64,000 bases of DNA from an uncultured Cohaesibacter sp. (GCF_963667045.1 NZ_OY762934.1:2597501-2661500); one strand, 5' to 3'. Counted from the stretch's first letter, positions 45,261 to 55,511 are shown. Program-made: numbers and translations. The notes: generated from the sequence alone by a model not told the origin.

Positions 45261-46001
45261 ATGATCGTAAAATCCGAAGAACAGCTTCAGGGCCTCAAGG
45301 CCTGCGGCAGGGCCGTTGCGCGTGCTATCCGTGAATTGGGAGCCGCCCTCGAGCCGGGTATCACATCGAAGGAGCTGGATGATCTTGCGCGCCATATTCT
45401 GAATGAGGAAGGGGCGGTGTCTGCTCCGGAATCCGTTTACAACTTTCCCGGTGCCACCTGCATTTCCATCGAACCGGTGATCGCCCACGGCTGGGCGGAC
45501 AGCCAGACCGTGAAGCCCGGGGATCTGGTCAATATCGACGTCTCCGCCAGCAAGGACGGCTATTTCACCGACGCCGGAGCAACCTTCATCGTCCCGCCCG
45601 TGATGCCGGAAAAGCAGGCTCTTGTCGAGGCGGCCAAACGGGCCCGCGACAACGCTATCGCTCTGGCCCGGGCCGGGCAATCGATGCAGGTCATCCCCAG
45701 GGCCTTCGAAAAGGAGGCAAAGGCCGGCGGCTATACGATCATCGAGAACCTGCTCGGCTGCCACGGCGTTGGTTCCACCCTGCATGACAAGCCGGAAATT
45801 TACGCTGTGCCGGATCGGCGCGATCAACGCAAGCTGCAGGAGGGCATGGTGATTGCCGTCGAGCCATTCCTCTCCACCGGCGCAACCTATGCCGCCGATG
45901 GAGAGCGTGAATGGGAACTGTTCACCCCCGGCTGCCTGACCGCACAATTCGAGCATACGATTGTCATCGGCAAAAAGGGACCGATCATCGTAACCCTTTA
46001 A
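45261..46001 (+). CDS. map: Type I methionine aminopeptidase
   Basis: 246 residues with the pita-bread fold. The expected residues are in order: His in VIAHGW, the Asp ligands in VNIDVSASKDGYFTDAG, His in GCHGVGSTLHDKP, Glu in AVEPFLS and Glu in QFEHTIVI. It removes N-terminal methionine from new proteins. It is somewhat diverged from the main E. coli-like MAP and may be a second copy in this genome. It is convergent with the GNAT gene, with five bases between their stops. Confidence 0.88.
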   Translation: MIVKSEEQLQGLKACGRAVARAIRELGAALEPGITSKELDDLARHILNEEGAVSAPESVYNFPGATCISIEPVIAHGWADSQTVKPGDLVNIDVSASKDGYFTDAGATFIVPPVMPEKQALVEAAKRARDNAIALARAGQSMQVIPRAFEKEAKAGGYTIIENLLGCHGVGSTLHDKPEIYAVPDRRDQRKLQEGMVIAVEPFLSTGATYAADGEREWELFTPGCLTAQFEHTIVIGKKGPIIVTL

Positions 46002-46006
46002 GCCGA

Positions 46007-46516
46007 TCAGCTATCCTCTAGCGCATGCTCGAAAGCGTTGGCATGGGTCAGAGTGCCTTTCGGGGGGACGCCCTGAAAGACCATGCGCTGGATAAGAGAC
46101 GGGTTGAGCGACTTGTAGCGCAACCGCCCGTCGCTCCTGAATCCGAGGCGCCCGTAGTAGGCCGGGTCACCAACCAGCGTGCAGCCGTTAGCCCCGAGAG
46201 CCCGAAGCCGGCGCAGGCCTTCCCCGATCAGTGCCTTGCCGATGCCCTGACGCTGCTTGCCCGGCGTAACCGAGATGGGGCCAAGGCAATACCATTTGTC
46301 TTCCTTGCCCTCGATCTTTATCGGTGAAAAGGCGATGTGGCCAACCACAGTGCCATCGTCGTCCATGACCAGCGAGATCGTGAGGTCTCCATCGGCACGC
46401 AGCTGGTCGATGATTCTGCCTTCCGATCCGGCGCTGTAGGAAACCGACGCAAAGGCTGCCTCAGTCAATGAGCGTATTGCATCCGCATCTGCGGGAGCTT
46501 CTTTGCGAATAAACAT
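46007..46516 (-). CDS. GNAT-family N-acetyltransferase (YhbS-like)
   Basis: 169 residues. The acetyl-CoA loop is VTPGKQRQGIGKALIGEGL (RxxGxG/A type), preceded by GHIAFSPIKI and LGPISV and followed by GDPAYYGRLGF, as in YhbS-like acetyltransferases. The substrate is unknown. The start at 46516 is chosen because GGAGGAAGG lies upstream and the protein then begins directly with the beta-1 strand (MFIRKEAPADADAI). Confidence 0.82.
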   Translation of the reverse strand: MFIRKEAPADADAIRSLTEAAFASVSYSAGSEGRIIDQLRADGDLTISLVMDDDGTVVGHIAFSPIKIEGKEDKWYCLGPISVTPGKQRQGIGKALIGEGLRRLRALGANGCTLVGDPAYYGRLGFRSDGRLRYKSLNPSLIQRMVFQGVPPKGTLTHANAFEHALEDS

Positions 46517-46827
46517 GATGAATCCTTCCTCCCGCTCATGAAAACTGGCGTGACTATGCATTGCAAAATAGGGGAGCTTTCGTAAGGGAAACTACCTGAG
46601 CGAGCCGAAGTGACTTTGGCACCTTTTCATCATCGATTCCATTCTGCAAAAGGCGCAAATAGCGAAAGGCCAACAAAGGGATTGCAGATGGCCCCGCCTA
46701 AGGCACGGCTTGAGAGCTGGCTGGGGGACTGAGCCGTTGCTGTCCGTCTAGGGGACGCTTTCCGGGGGACGCTTTCGGGGGAGGCTTTCGAGGCTTGCTT
46801 GGAAGGCTGCAATGGGCGCGCTGCGGC
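46517..46827. other. Intergenic between GNAT and pckA with a short tandem repeat
   Basis: No gene. Three 13-bp tandem copies of GGGG(G)ACGCTTTC lie at 46751-46763, 46764-46776 and 46777-46789 (the last as GGGGGAGGCTTTC). Confidence 0.45.
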
Positions 46828-46860
46828 CAAAAGAAAAGGCCCACCGTTTGGCGGGCCTTC
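46828..46860 (-). terminator. Rho-independent terminator of pckA
   Basis: On the minus strand AAGGCCCGCC, a short loop and GGTGGGCCTT are followed by TTCTTTTGG. It lies 36 bp after the pckA stop. Confidence 0.8.
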
Positions 46861-46895
46861 CGAACTTGTTCCAGAAAAGATCTGGTCTGCCAGGC

Positions 46896-48494
46896 TTAGG
46901 CTTTCGGGCCAGCAACCTTAACAGCGTCGTCGACGTGCGGCAGATAGTATTCGAAGTTCTTGACGAACATGCCAGCCAGCTTGGTAGCCATGGCATCGAA
47001 TGCAGCCTTGTCAGCCCAGGTGTCGCGTGGCGTCAGCAGGGTGGTGTCAACGCCAGGAACGGATACAGGAACTTTAACACCGAAGACTTCGTCGGTACGG
47101 AATTCCATGTCGTTCAGGGAGCCGTCCAGAGCTGCGGTCAGCAGGGCGCGGGTTGCTTTGATAGGCATGCGGGAACCGACGCCATAAGCACCACCGGTCC
47201 AACCGGTGTTAACCAGCCAGCAGGTAACCTGATGTTTTTCCATCATTTCACGCAGCAGGTTGCCATACTCGGAAGGATGACGAGGCATGAAAGGAGCACC
47301 GAAGCAGGTGGAGAAGGTAGCTTCTGGCTCGGTAACGCCTTTTTCCGTACCGGCAACTTTTGCGGTGTAACCGGACAGGAAGTGGTACATGGCCTGTTCC
47401 GGGGTCAGTTTTGCGATCGGAGGCAGAACACCGAAAGCGTCAGCAGTCAACATGATGATGTTTTTCGGCTGAGGAGCGCGGCCGGTATCCGAAGCATTCG
47501 GGATGAAATAGGTCGGATAGGAAACGCGGGTGTTCTCGGTCTTGGAAGCATCCTTGAAGTCAGGCTTATCGGTGATTGGATCGATAACCATGTTTTCAAC
47601 GATTGCACCGAAGGTATGCGTGGTTGCATAGATTTCCGGTTCTGCTTCTGCGGACAGGTTGATGGTTTTTGCGTAGCAGCCACCTTCAAAGTTGAACACG
47701 CCAGTTTCGCCCCAGCCGTGTTCGTCGTCACCGATCAGGGTGCGGTTCGGGTCAGCAGACAGGGTGGTCTTGCCGGTGCCGGACAGGCCGAAGAAGATAG
47801 CGGTGTCATCATTGTCGCCAACGTTTGCAGAGCAGTGCATTGGCATGATGCCTTTTTCAGGCAGCAGGTAGTTGAGCATGGTGAAGACAGATTTCTTGAT
47901 TTCACCAGCGTAAGAAGAACCTGCGACAAGAATAATTTTCTTGCTAACGTTCAGTGCGATACAGGTTTCAGAGCGAACGCCGTATTTTGCAGGGTCGCAG
48001 AGGAAACCAGGGAAGTCGATAACGGTCAGCTGCTGAACAAACGATGCCAACTCTTCATGTTCCGGACGGATCAGCATGTTGCGGATGAAGTGAGACTGCC
48101 AAGCCAGCTCGGTAACAACGCGAGTAGGAAGGCGGTGGTCAAGGTCAGCGCCGCCGTAGAGGTCCTGAACAAACAGCTCTTTGCCTTCTGCATAAGCCAT
48201 CATGTCTTCATAGAGAAGATCGAAGGCTTCAGGAGTCATGGCCTTGTTGTTGTCCCACCAGATGGTGTTTTCGGTGGTAGCGTCGCGAACAGTATGTTTA
48301 TCCTTTGGGGAACGGCCGGTATGCTTGCCGGTATCCACAGCAAAAGCACCGCCGTCGATCAGGCGCCCTTCTTTGCGAGCCAGCGCTTCTTCTACCAGCT
48401 TAGGAAAACGATAGTTGTAATGAACGCTAGCGAGATTGCGAAGACCGAGTTTGTCAACGCCATTGGATTCGTTCCACGTGCCGAATTGTTTCAC
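46896..48494 (-). CDS. pckA: Phosphoenolpyruvate carboxykinase (ATP)
   Basis: 532 residues, the usual length. The ATP loop [18 protein letters not shown], the metal-binding GDDEHGW, the substrate segment [10 protein letters not shown] and the late FVNTGWTGG-type region ([19 protein letters not shown]) are all present. It converts oxaloacetate to PEP in gluconeogenesis. It starts with GTG, with AGGGG about ten bases upstream. As in rhizobia, it is divergent from chvI-chvG, and in those relatives the system influences pckA expression. Confidence 0.97.
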   Translation of the reverse strand: MKQFGTWNESNGVDKLGLRNLASVHYNYRFPKLVEEALARKEGRLIDGGAFAVDTGKHTGRSPKDKHTVRDATTENTIWWDNNKAMTPEAFDLLYEDMMAYAEGKELFVQDLYGGADLDHRLPTRVVTELAWQSHFIRNMLIRPEHEELASFVQQLTVIDFPGFLCDPAKYGVRSETCIALNVSKKIILVAGSSYAGEIKKSVFTMLNYLLPEKGIMPMHCSANVGDNDDTAIFFGLSGTGKTTLSADPNRTLIGDDEHGWGETGVFNFEGGCYAKTINLSAEAEPEIYATTHTFGAIVENMVIDPITDKPDFKDASKTENTRVSYPTYFIPNASDTGRAPQPKNIIMLTADAFGVLPPIAKLTPEQAMYHFLSGYTAKVAGTEKGVTEPEATFSTCFGAPFMPRHPSEYGNLLREMMEKHQVTCWLVNTGWTGGAYGVGSRMPIKATRALLTAALDGSLNDMEFRTDEVFGVKVPVSVPGVDTTLLTPRDTWADKAAFDAMATKLAGMFVKNFEYYLPHVDDAVKVAGPKA

Positions 48495-49375
48495 TTTTCA
48501 AGCCCCTTGAGACACACTTAGGTTGTGGGAAACTGACAGTAGCTGCCAGCCCGGCCAATGCCTGTATGACGTTGGCCAGAGGTTCGCGCAAAGGCCTGCG
48601 GAAGTCGATTTAACTTGTCGGATTGATCCGCTCTTCTGTCTTGCTCTACCTCCTGTGGGGCTGCTTTGCCTCGTCCTCTAACTCCCGGCAGCAGCGCCGC
48701 AACAGTCCTTTTGTCGAACTCGCGCATTTCATACCGACCCCTTCAGGGTCTGTCGTTGATATTTCGCAAAGTCGGTCATGAACCCGTCCCGTGACCGCTC
48801 CCTCATATCCCAGCATCTTTTGATTTGATAGCTGGTCTTATTGAGGGGGGGCGTAGGCTATCAATTCTTGTTAAAGTTGCCGCCCTCCTACCACTAAAGT
48901 CGAAAACCGCAGAAATCGGGGATTCATGATAGAGTGCCCGAATTCGACACCTATCTGTGAACAAATTTCAGCTGCCACAATTTTGCAGCTTTCCAATTTT
49001 AGTGCTGCAAAGGATGAGGGGAGCAAGGATCGGGCGCAAATCGGTCGGGTCAAAATTTAAAACGATGAAAATCGCTTTTTTGGACCGATTGGGACGATTA
49101 TCCTGTGAATTACACGGGATAACCATCTGCCGCCCGTAACACGCAAGCCTTGGCGTTCCGCTGTTTCATGCCTAAATTGAGCTTGGAAAGTACAGAGTGG
49201 CGGAAGCTGGGGGGGGCTATGGCACCCACCAGAGATGGGGATGGGTGCCGGTTTCTGGCCAAGGTTCCCCGAAAGCGGGTCTTTATAACGAAACAGTGCG
49301 CATTTATGGTGCTTGTGTTCTTGCCAGTCTGATACGATGGCTTCGCATGAAGGACAGAGAAGGAAAGGAAACGGC
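48495..49375. other. 881-bp divergent regulatory region, pckA / chvI
   Basis: No convincing protein gene. A strong hairpin, GGCACCCA (49221-49228) with TGGGTGCC (49242-49249), lies 126 bp before chvI and is followed by a second small hairpin (CCCCGAAAGCGGG) near 49269 and TCTTTAT. This could be a leader terminator or the end of a small RNA. The length is unusual for the locus. Confidence 0.4.
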
Positions 49376-50083
49376 ATGGCAACGATTGCTCTTGTCGACG
49401 ATGATCGCAATATTCTGACGTCGGTTTCTATCGCACTGGAAGCGGAAGGATATAAAGTCGACACCTACACGGACGGTGCATCCGGGCTTGAGGGATTGCT
49501 GCATGCCCTGCCGGACCTTGCCATTCTTGATATCAAGATGCCGCGCATGGATGGCATGGAGCTTCTGCGCCGCCTGCGCCAGAAGACCGATCTGCCCGTC
49601 ATCTTCCTGACGTCCAAGGATGACGAGATCGACGAACTGTTTGGTCTGAAGATGGGCGCGGACGACTTTATTCATAAGCCCTTCTCCCAACGTCTGCTTG
49701 TCGAGCGTGTCAAGGCGGTTCTACGCCGGGCCCAGGCAAGGGAAACGGCCGTCAAGACCGGCGCCACCACAGCCAAGTCCGATTTGCTGGAACGCGGCCT
49801 TCTGGCCATGGACCGGGAACGCCACACCTGCAACTGGGATGGAAAGCCGGTCACGTTGACCGTTACCGAATTTCTCATTCTCTATTCTCTGGCCCAACGT
49901 CCGGGCGTCGTCAAAAGCCGCAACGCCCTGATGGATGCTGCCTATGAAGATCAGGTTTACGTCGACGACCGCACCATCGACAGCCACATCAAGCGCCTGC
50001 GCAAGAAATTCAAGGCCGTTGACGACAGCTTTGATATGATCGAAACACTCTATGGCGTGGGCTATCGTTTCAGGGAAGAATAG
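49376..50083 (+). CDS. chvI: ChvI-type response regulator (OmpR family)
   Basis: 235 residues. The receiver has [11 protein letters not shown], the Asp in [21 protein letters not shown] and Lys in FIHKPFSQ. The winged helix has [35 protein letters not shown] and [10 protein letters not shown]. Order and neighbours (pckA divergent; chvG, hprK, EIIA and HPr downstream) identify ChvI, which in rhizobia and Brucella controls envelope, exopolysaccharide and host-contact genes. The ATG at 49376 has AAGGA seven bases upstream. Confidence 0.93.
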   Translation: MATIALVDDDRNILTSVSIALEAEGYKVDTYTDGASGLEGLLHALPDLAILDIKMPRMDGMELLRRLRQKTDLPVIFLTSKDDEIDELFGLKMGADDFIHKPFSQRLLVERVKAVLRRAQARETAVKTGATTAKSDLLERGLLAMDRERHTCNWDGKPVTLTVTEFLILYSLAQRPGVVKSRNALMDAAYEDQVYVDDRTIDSHIKRLRKKFKAVDDSFDMIETLYGVGYRFREE

Positions 50084-50275
50084 ACACGGGACTCGCCTCA
50101 GAGCATTCTGGCCGTTGCAAGGCTCAAGGCCCTGAAAGGCCTCGGGCCGAGAAAGTGGGCGGTGCGCTTGAAGTCCTGCAAATGAAAATTGGCGGCCGGG
50201 GGCCGGTCGCCTCCGGTTTGTCCGGACGGAGTGGTCGCCAGTGGGCAATGGCCGCTCCGAACTGTTGAGAGATAC

Positions 50276-52189
50276 ATGCTGTTGCAGAGCAACCAGAAAA
50301 AGGATCAGCCGGGCACCTCGCCCCAGAAGGGACGTCGCAAGACTGTCATGTCGCGGCGGCTTAAGTTGATTCTCGGCCGCCTTTCCAACACGGCCGCCTT
50401 TTCCTCGCTCACCCGCCGTATCGTCTTTCTCAACGTCGCCGCTCTGGCGGTGCTGGTGCTCGGTATTCTGTATCTCAACCAGTTCCGCGAAGGACTGATT
50501 GACGCCCGTGTAACCTCGATGCTGACCCAGGGCAAGATCATCGCTGGTGCGGTGGCTGCTTCTGCCGCCTCCGATACGGACGCGATCACCATCAACCCCG
50601 AGCGACTTCTCGAGTTGCAGGCTGGCGAAAGTTTCTCGCCGGCGGACGATACCTTCAGCTATTTCGAATTCCCGATCGACCCCGAAAAGGCCGCCCCGAT
50701 TCTGCGTGCCGCGATTTCGCCGACCGACACGCGGGCGCGAATCTACGATCTGGCGGGCAATCTGGTCGTTGATTCCAACCAGCTCCATTCGGCGGGCATC
50801 CTGCGGTTCAACCTGCCGGAACCCGTAACAGATCAGTCCGACAGCTGGAGCGATCGCTGGGCGCGCTTCATCAGCTGGCTGCGTCAGGCAGACTTGCCTC
50901 TTTATAAAGAGATGGCCAGCACCGATGGTCGCGGCTATCCCGAGGTGGCCAAGGCACTGGACGGCTCTCCGGCCTCCATCGTCCGGGTCAATGAAAAAGG
51001 CCGACTCATCGTGTCGGTGGCAGTTCCCATCCAGCGGTCGCGCATCATTACCGGCGCACTGCTGCTGTCAACACGGGATGGCGACATCGACAAGATCGTC
51101 GAGGCCGAGCGCTGGGGCATCCTGCGCGTCTTCCTGATTGCCGCGCTGGTGACCGGCACCATGTCAATTCTGTTGGCCGGCACTATTGCAGGCCCGGTGC
51201 GCAAGCTGTCGGAAGCGGCCGAGCGGGTGCGCCGCGGCGTCAAGGACCGTGAGGAAATTCCGGATTTCTCGGATCGCAAGGATGAGATCGGCCAGCTCAG
51301 CCAGTCCCTCAGGGACATGACCAACACACTCTATCAGCGGATGGACGCCATTGAGGCTTTTGCTGCGGATGTGGCGCATGAGCTGAAAAACCCGCTGACC
51401 TCCCTGCGTTCGGCGGTGGAAACCCTGCCGCTGGCCAAGAAGCCCGAATCGCGTGAGCGGCTGGTCAGCATCATTCTGCATGACGTGCGTCGCCTGGACC
51501 GGCTGATCTCCGATATCTCCGATGCATCACGGCTGGATGCGGAGCTGGCGCGTCAGGAATCGGATGAAATCAATCTGGGCGCCCTTCTGGAAACCATCGT
51601 ATCCATTCAGGACGAAATCGGCTCCAAGAATGGCATTCGCGTGCGGCTTGACCTGGACAAGGGCGTTGAAGAGCCCCACAAGGCAGAAAAGGCCGACCGC
51701 CATGACAAGGCGGGGCCGGACAAGCTGTTTTATGTCAGGGGCAACGACAGCCGACTCGGACAGGTGTTTGTCAACCTCGTCGACAATGCCCGCTCCTTCA
51801 CACCTGACGGGAGCGAGGTCAGAGTCCGCCTCAGTCAGGCTGCCCACTGGGTGGAAGTCACCGTTGATGATGACGGTCCGGGCATTCAGGCAGAAGATGT
51901 TTCCCGCGTCTTTGAGCGCTTCTATACCGACCGTCCCCAGAACGAGGATTTCGGGCAGAATTCCGGCCTTGGTCTGTCTATTTCCAAGCAGATCGTCGAG
52001 GCCTACCACGGCACCATTGAGGCCTCCAACCGAACCGCTCCGGTTGCGGCGGAAGCGCATGAACCAGCTGAAAAGGATGGCGACACCAAGAATGTGACCG
52101 TCCTTGGTGCCCGCTTCACCGTACGCTTCCCGGCGGTGTCACAGAGTGCGACGAAAAAGCCCGAGCCAAAATCGGATCAAACTGTCTAG
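50276..52189 (+). CDS. chvG: ChvG/ExoS-type sensor histidine kinase
   Basis: 637 residues. A cytosolic N-terminus is followed by helix IVFLNVAALAVLVLGILYL, a periplasmic sensor domain of about 230 residues, a second helix (VFLIAALVTGTMSILLAGTI), HAMP, the His box DVAHELKNPLTSLRSAVE, and an ATPase domain with NLVDNARSF, DDDGPGI and NSGLGLSISKQI. It partners ChvI, responding in relatives to acidity and envelope stress and inhibited there by periplasmic ExoR. ATG 50276 is used; the frame is open further upstream. hprK follows 36 bp later, suggesting one operon. Confidence 0.92.
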   Translation: MLLQSNQKKDQPGTSPQKGRRKTVMSRRLKLILGRLSNTAAFSSLTRRIVFLNVAALAVLVLGILYLNQFREGLIDARVTSMLTQGKIIAGAVAASAASDTDAITINPERLLELQAGESFSPADDTFSYFEFPIDPEKAAPILRAAISPTDTRARIYDLAGNLVVDSNQLHSAGILRFNLPEPVTDQSDSWSDRWARFISWLRQADLPLYKEMASTDGRGYPEVAKALDGSPASIVRVNEKGRLIVSVAVPIQRSRIITGALLLSTRDGDIDKIVEAERWGILRVFLIAALVTGTMSILLAGTIAGPVRKLSEAAERVRRGVKDREEIPDFSDRKDEIGQLSQSLRDMTNTLYQRMDAIEAFAADVAHELKNPLTSLRSAVETLPLAKKPESRERLVSIILHDVRRLDRLISDISDASRLDAELARQESDEINLGALLETIVSIQDEIGSKNGIRVRLDLDKGVEEPHKAEKADRHDKAGPDKLFYVRGNDSRLGQVFVNLVDNARSFTPDGSEVRVRLSQAAHWVEVTVDDDGPGIQAEDVSRVFERFYTDRPQNEDFGQNSGLGLSISKQIVEAYHGTIEASNRTAPVAAEAHEPAEKDGDTKNVTVLGARFTVRFPAVSQSATKKPEPKSDQTV

Positions 52190-52225
52190 ACTGAAATGGC
52201 TTGCATCGACCCGGGGAGGAGCCTG

Positions 52226-52852
52226 ATGTCATTGTATTTTGATCGGCACAACGAGCGGGCCAGTGATGGACCGCTCTTCGATTTGCCCAAGGATCTCGAT
52301 CCCGACTGCCCCAGACAGATCATGCATGCGGCGGCTCTGGCCATCGGGCCCCATGGCATCCTGCTGAATGGCGAGAGCGGTTCGGGCAAGTCGCTGTTGC
52401 AGCGCACTCTGAGACGCGAGGCACAGGCCCTTTCCCTCAACTCGGCGCTTGTCAGCGACGACTATGTCCAGCTGGTGCGCGTTCCCTCCAGAGCCAAGGG
52501 CGCATGGGCGCCGTCTGTGGCTGTAGAAACGGGAAAAGAGCCGGGAGGAGAAGCGAGCGGCGAAGGATATCAACTGCTTGCTTTTGGCCCCAAGGCGACC
52601 CGCGGATTGCAGGAAGTCCGTGGACTGGGCATCATTTCGGTCGGGTCGGGACATTTTGTCGATCACGCGCCGATGCATTTGCTCGTTGATTTATGTGATC
52701 CGGATGACATAGAACGGATGCCTTCCCGTGAGCAGAGGTCGCGGACCCTTCTTGACCTGCCGATCGCCCACTTGTCGGTTCCAAGGCACTCGGTCATCGA
52801 AGCCATGGATCTGATATTCGCCCTTCTATCCACATGGAAGGAACCGCATTAG
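52226..52852 (+). CDS. hprK: HPr kinase/phosphorylase, short alphaproteobacterial form
   Basis: 208 residues. Only the catalytic half of HprK is present, as in other Rhizobiales: Walker A GESGSGKSLLQRTL, SDDYVQLVR and the HprK signature EVRGLGI (residues about 138-144). It should phosphorylate the regulatory Ser of HPr encoded downstream, tying the nitrogen-type PTS to carbon status. The start at 52226 has GGGGAGGAG upstream. A roughly 20-residue insertion (TGKEPGGEASGEGYQ) sits in the middle of the domain. Confidence 0.9.
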   Translation: MSLYFDRHNERASDGPLFDLPKDLDPDCPRQIMHAAALAIGPHGILLNGESGSGKSLLQRTLRREAQALSLNSALVSDDYVQLVRVPSRAKGAWAPSVAVETGKEPGGEASGEGYQLLAFGPKATRGLQEVRGLGIISVGSGHFVDHAPMHLLVDLCDPDDIERMPSREQRSRTLLDLPIAHLSVPRHSVIEAMDLIFALLSTWKEPH

Positions 52853-52999
52853 GGGTTTGGCTTGGACTTTTGGGCTTGCGTTCGCCTATCGAGTGGTCAT
52901 GATAGGCGTTACTTCAGCTTCGGAAGATGGTCCGCCTCAATGCCAGACTGAATGCAAGAGAAGCCACATGGCTTCACCAAGAAGGAGAGCAGAGACATC

Positions 53000-53401
53000 A
53001 TGATTGGTCTTGTCCTTGTAACCCATGGCCGATTGGCCGAGGAATTCCGGGCGGCGTTGGAACATGTCGTCGGGCCTCAGCAGCAGATCGAGACCATCTG
53101 CATTGGTCCCGATGACGACATGGAACAGCGGCGTCAGGATATTCTCAATGCAGTTGAAGCCGTCGACAACGATCAGGGCGTGGTTCTGTTGACCGACATG
53201 TTCGGTGGCACACCATCCAACATGGCGATTTCCGTGATGGACGAAAACCGGATCGAGGTGCTGGCCGGAGTCAACCTGCCCATGTTGATCAAGCTGGCCA
53301 GCGTGCGCGCCGATCGCACTCTGGACGAGGCTGTCAACGAGGCCTGTGACGCTGGCCGCAAATATATCAATATCGCGAGCAAGCTGCTGTCGGGCGAATA
53401 G
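53000..53401 (+). CDS. PTS EIIA component, mannose type
   Basis: 133 residues. The phosphoacceptor His is in VLVTHGRLAEEF near the N-terminus, and LLTDMFGGTPSNMAISVM is the family signature. No EIIB or EIIC follows, so it serves regulation rather than sugar uptake, as in the incomplete PTS of Rhizobiales. It lies between hprK and the HPr gene. Confidence 0.92.
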   Translation: MIGLVLVTHGRLAEEFRAALEHVVGPQQQIETICIGPDDDMEQRRQDILNAVEAVDNDQGVVLLTDMFGGTPSNMAISVMDENRIEVLAGVNLPMLIKLASVRADRTLDEAVNEACDAGRKYINIASKLLSGE

Positions 53402-53483
53402 CCCCGGAGCTTGCGCTGTCGGCATGGACGGTTGGTCGGCAGCGGGACCGGGATGGTAAATGAACCGTCAATATTTTCATGAT

Positions 53484-53503
53484 ATGCATTGAATGAAATG
53501 CAT
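53484..53503. promoter_or_regulatory. 20-bp inverted repeat upstream of the HPr gene
   Basis: ATGCATT, GAATGA, AATGCAT: perfect 7-bp arms around a 6-bp centre, 29 bp before the HPr start. It could be an operator or a leader hairpin. Confidence 0.4.
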
Positions 53504-53532
53504 CCTATCCAGTTAGAAAGATATCGGCTTCC

Positions 53533-53814
53533 GTGTCACAGGTTTCAGTTTCAGACCGACTGATCATCAAGAACAAACGTGGCCTGCACGCACGTGCTTC
53601 GGCAAAATTCGTACAATTGGTTGACCGGTTTGATGCAAGGGTCTCTGTTTCCAAGGATGGCCAGACAGTGTGTGGCACCTCCATCATGGGCCTCATGATG
53701 CTGGCCGCTGCTCCCGGCTGTGCCATTGATGTCGTTGCCGAGGGCAATGACGCTCAGGCCGTCGTCGATGCGCTCAATGCTCTGATCGGCGACCTGTTTG
53801 GCGAAGGCGAATAG
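53533..53814 (+). CDS. ptsH: HPr phosphocarrier protein
   Basis: 93 residues. The active-site His is in NKRGLHARASAKF, and the regulatory Ser for HprK is in GTSIMGLMMLAA. It carries phosphate from EI-Ntr to EIIA proteins. It starts with GTG and has only a weak ribosome-binding site (AGAAAGATATCGG), so translation may be modest or coupled. In many rhizobia ahcY follows here; it does not in this window. Confidence 0.93.
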   Translation: MSQVSVSDRLIIKNKRGLHARASAKFVQLVDRFDARVSVSKDGQTVCGTSIMGLMMLAAAPGCAIDVVAEGNDAQAVVDALNALIGDLFGEGE

Positions 53815-54486
53815 GACTTCTCTTCCAGATTTGAGCCTTTAGGAGCTGGCGTTCTTGAGCGCGGGCAATGGAAAACCGTGCCTTTCTTTGGCCACATTTC
53901 CCCAACTATCCAAAAACAAAGTCGATAAAATTCAACAATTTCCCCGCCAGGCAATCTACGCCCCGAGGGACTTGGCGTGCCAGTATTGCGGGCGCAAAGA
54001 CTTGCGCCACGGCGCGATCTGCCCCGGAAACACAATTTGGGGAAAGCATCTGCTTAAATAGATTTCCCGGAAAAATCAACACTCTTCAAGATGTTTATAA
54101 GAATAATTATAATAAAAACAGTTTATTGTATCGGCTTTAAGATTACATAAAAATCATATGGAAATAAAAATATTTCCAATATCGCAACATGATATCGAAC
54201 AACCATTTTCCTATGGATATTCCATTGACGGATGGTGAATGAAATTGTTAGATTTGCGCGCGTATAAAAATCTCGACCATATGTCCGTCAGTTTTGACTG
54301 ATTTTTGGGTGCGAGTTGTGAATTTTATTCTTTTTGTTCGTCGTGCGCGCTCATGTGCACGGCGGTATGAAGGCGGTCCGGTCTTTGAACCGCACGCCGC
54401 AAGAATTTGCAGGTTCGGCGCGACGGCTTTGAGCCAGATTGCGCCAAGTTCGAACGAAATTGAATTGCTACTCTTGGAGGTAGAAT
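53815..54486. other. Intergenic, upstream of the betaine-type transporter
   Basis: No convincing gene. A hairpin GGCGCAA/TTGCGCC lies near 53990-54007, possibly terminating the HPr transcript. 54070-54260 is very AT-rich and probably holds the transporter promoter. Confidence 0.4.
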
Positions 54487-55485
54487 ATGAAACGCCTATT
54501 GATCGCTGCCCTGATGGTGACTGGCACGGCCATTTCCGCGCAGGCAGCTGACTGTGGTTCGGTGAAGATCGCCGACATGAACTGGAACTCGGCCACCCTG
54601 ATCGGCAATATCGACCGTATTGTGCTGGAGCATGGCTTTGGCTGTGAAGCCGAGATGGTTCCTGGCGATACCATGCCGACCGGCGCGTCGATGACCGAAA
54701 AGGGCGAACCAGACATTGCTCCGGAATTCTGGTCCAACTCGATGCGCGAAGCCATTGACAAGGGCGTTGCCGAGGGGCGTCTGGCCATTGCCGGCAAATC
54801 CCTGTCCGACGGCGGCGAAGAAGGCTTCTGGGTGCCTGCCTATATGGTGGAAAAGGAACCCAGCCTTGCCACCATCGAAGGCGTGATCAAGAATGCCAAG
54901 CTGTTCACTCATCCGGAAGATCCGGAAAAGAGCGGATTCTATGGCTGCCCCGCTGGTTGGAACTGCCAGATTTCTACGAGCAACCTGTTCAAGGCTCTGA
55001 AACTGGAAGATGCAGGTTTTGAAATTGTCGATCCGGGTTCGGGGGCTGGCCTGTCCGGGTCCATCGCCAAGGCCTATGAACGCAAGGAAGCATGGTTCGG
55101 CTACTATTGGGCTCCCACCGCCGTTCTTGGCAAATACAAGATGACAAAGGTCGACTTCGGTTCGGGCATTGACGAGGACATGTTCAAGGGCTGCATCACG
55201 CAGGAAGACTGCATGGATCCAAAACCGACGATGTATCCCCCGTCCCTGGTTCAGGCTGTGACCACCGGTGAGTTCGCCAAGTCGCATCCCGAGATCATGG
55301 ACTTCCTTGGCAAGCTTTCCTTCAAGAACAGCCAGATGAACGAACTGCTGGCCTGGATGGAAGACAATCAGGCCGACGGCGAAATCGCAGCGATCTACTA
55401 CATGCAGAACAACGCCGACCAGTGGACCAAGTGGCTGCCCGACGACATCGCCGCCAAGGTCAAGAAGGCCGTCGACGCGATGTAG
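54487..55485 (+). CDS. Glycine betaine/proline/choline ABC transporter, substrate-binding protein
   Basis: 332 residues with a cleavable signal peptide (cut near AQA/ADC). The OpuAC-type fold is marked by IADMNWNSATLIGNIDRIV near the N-terminus, DIAPEFWSN and the late WFGYYWAPTAVLGKY, whose aromatic residues would form the quaternary-amine cage. Relatives bind glycine betaine, proline betaine or choline, and the ligand is not resolved here. GGAGG lies seven bases upstream of the ATG. It is first in a three-gene operon, and a hairpin after it probably allows excess binding protein over membrane subunits. Confidence 0.9.
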   Translation: MKRLLIAALMVTGTAISAQAADCGSVKIADMNWNSATLIGNIDRIVLEHGFGCEAEMVPGDTMPTGASMTEKGEPDIAPEFWSNSMREAIDKGVAEGRLAIAGKSLSDGGEEGFWVPAYMVEKEPSLATIEGVIKNAKLFTHPEDPEKSGFYGCPAGWNCQISTSNLFKALKLEDAGFEIVDPGSGAGLSGSIAKAYERKEAWFGYYWAPTAVLGKYKMTKVDFGSGIDEDMFKGCITQEDCMDPKPTMYPPSLVQAVTTGEFAKSHPEIMDFLGKLSFKNSQMNELLAWMEDNQADGEIAAIYYMQNNADQWTKWLPDDIAAKVKKAVDAM

Positions 55486-55511
55486 TCTGGCCAGATCTGG
55501 CAAATTGTTTC

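Noticed and set aside
46812-48521. 569-codon plus-strand frame opposite pckA
   Set aside because: It is fully antisense to pckA, which has all its catalytic motifs.
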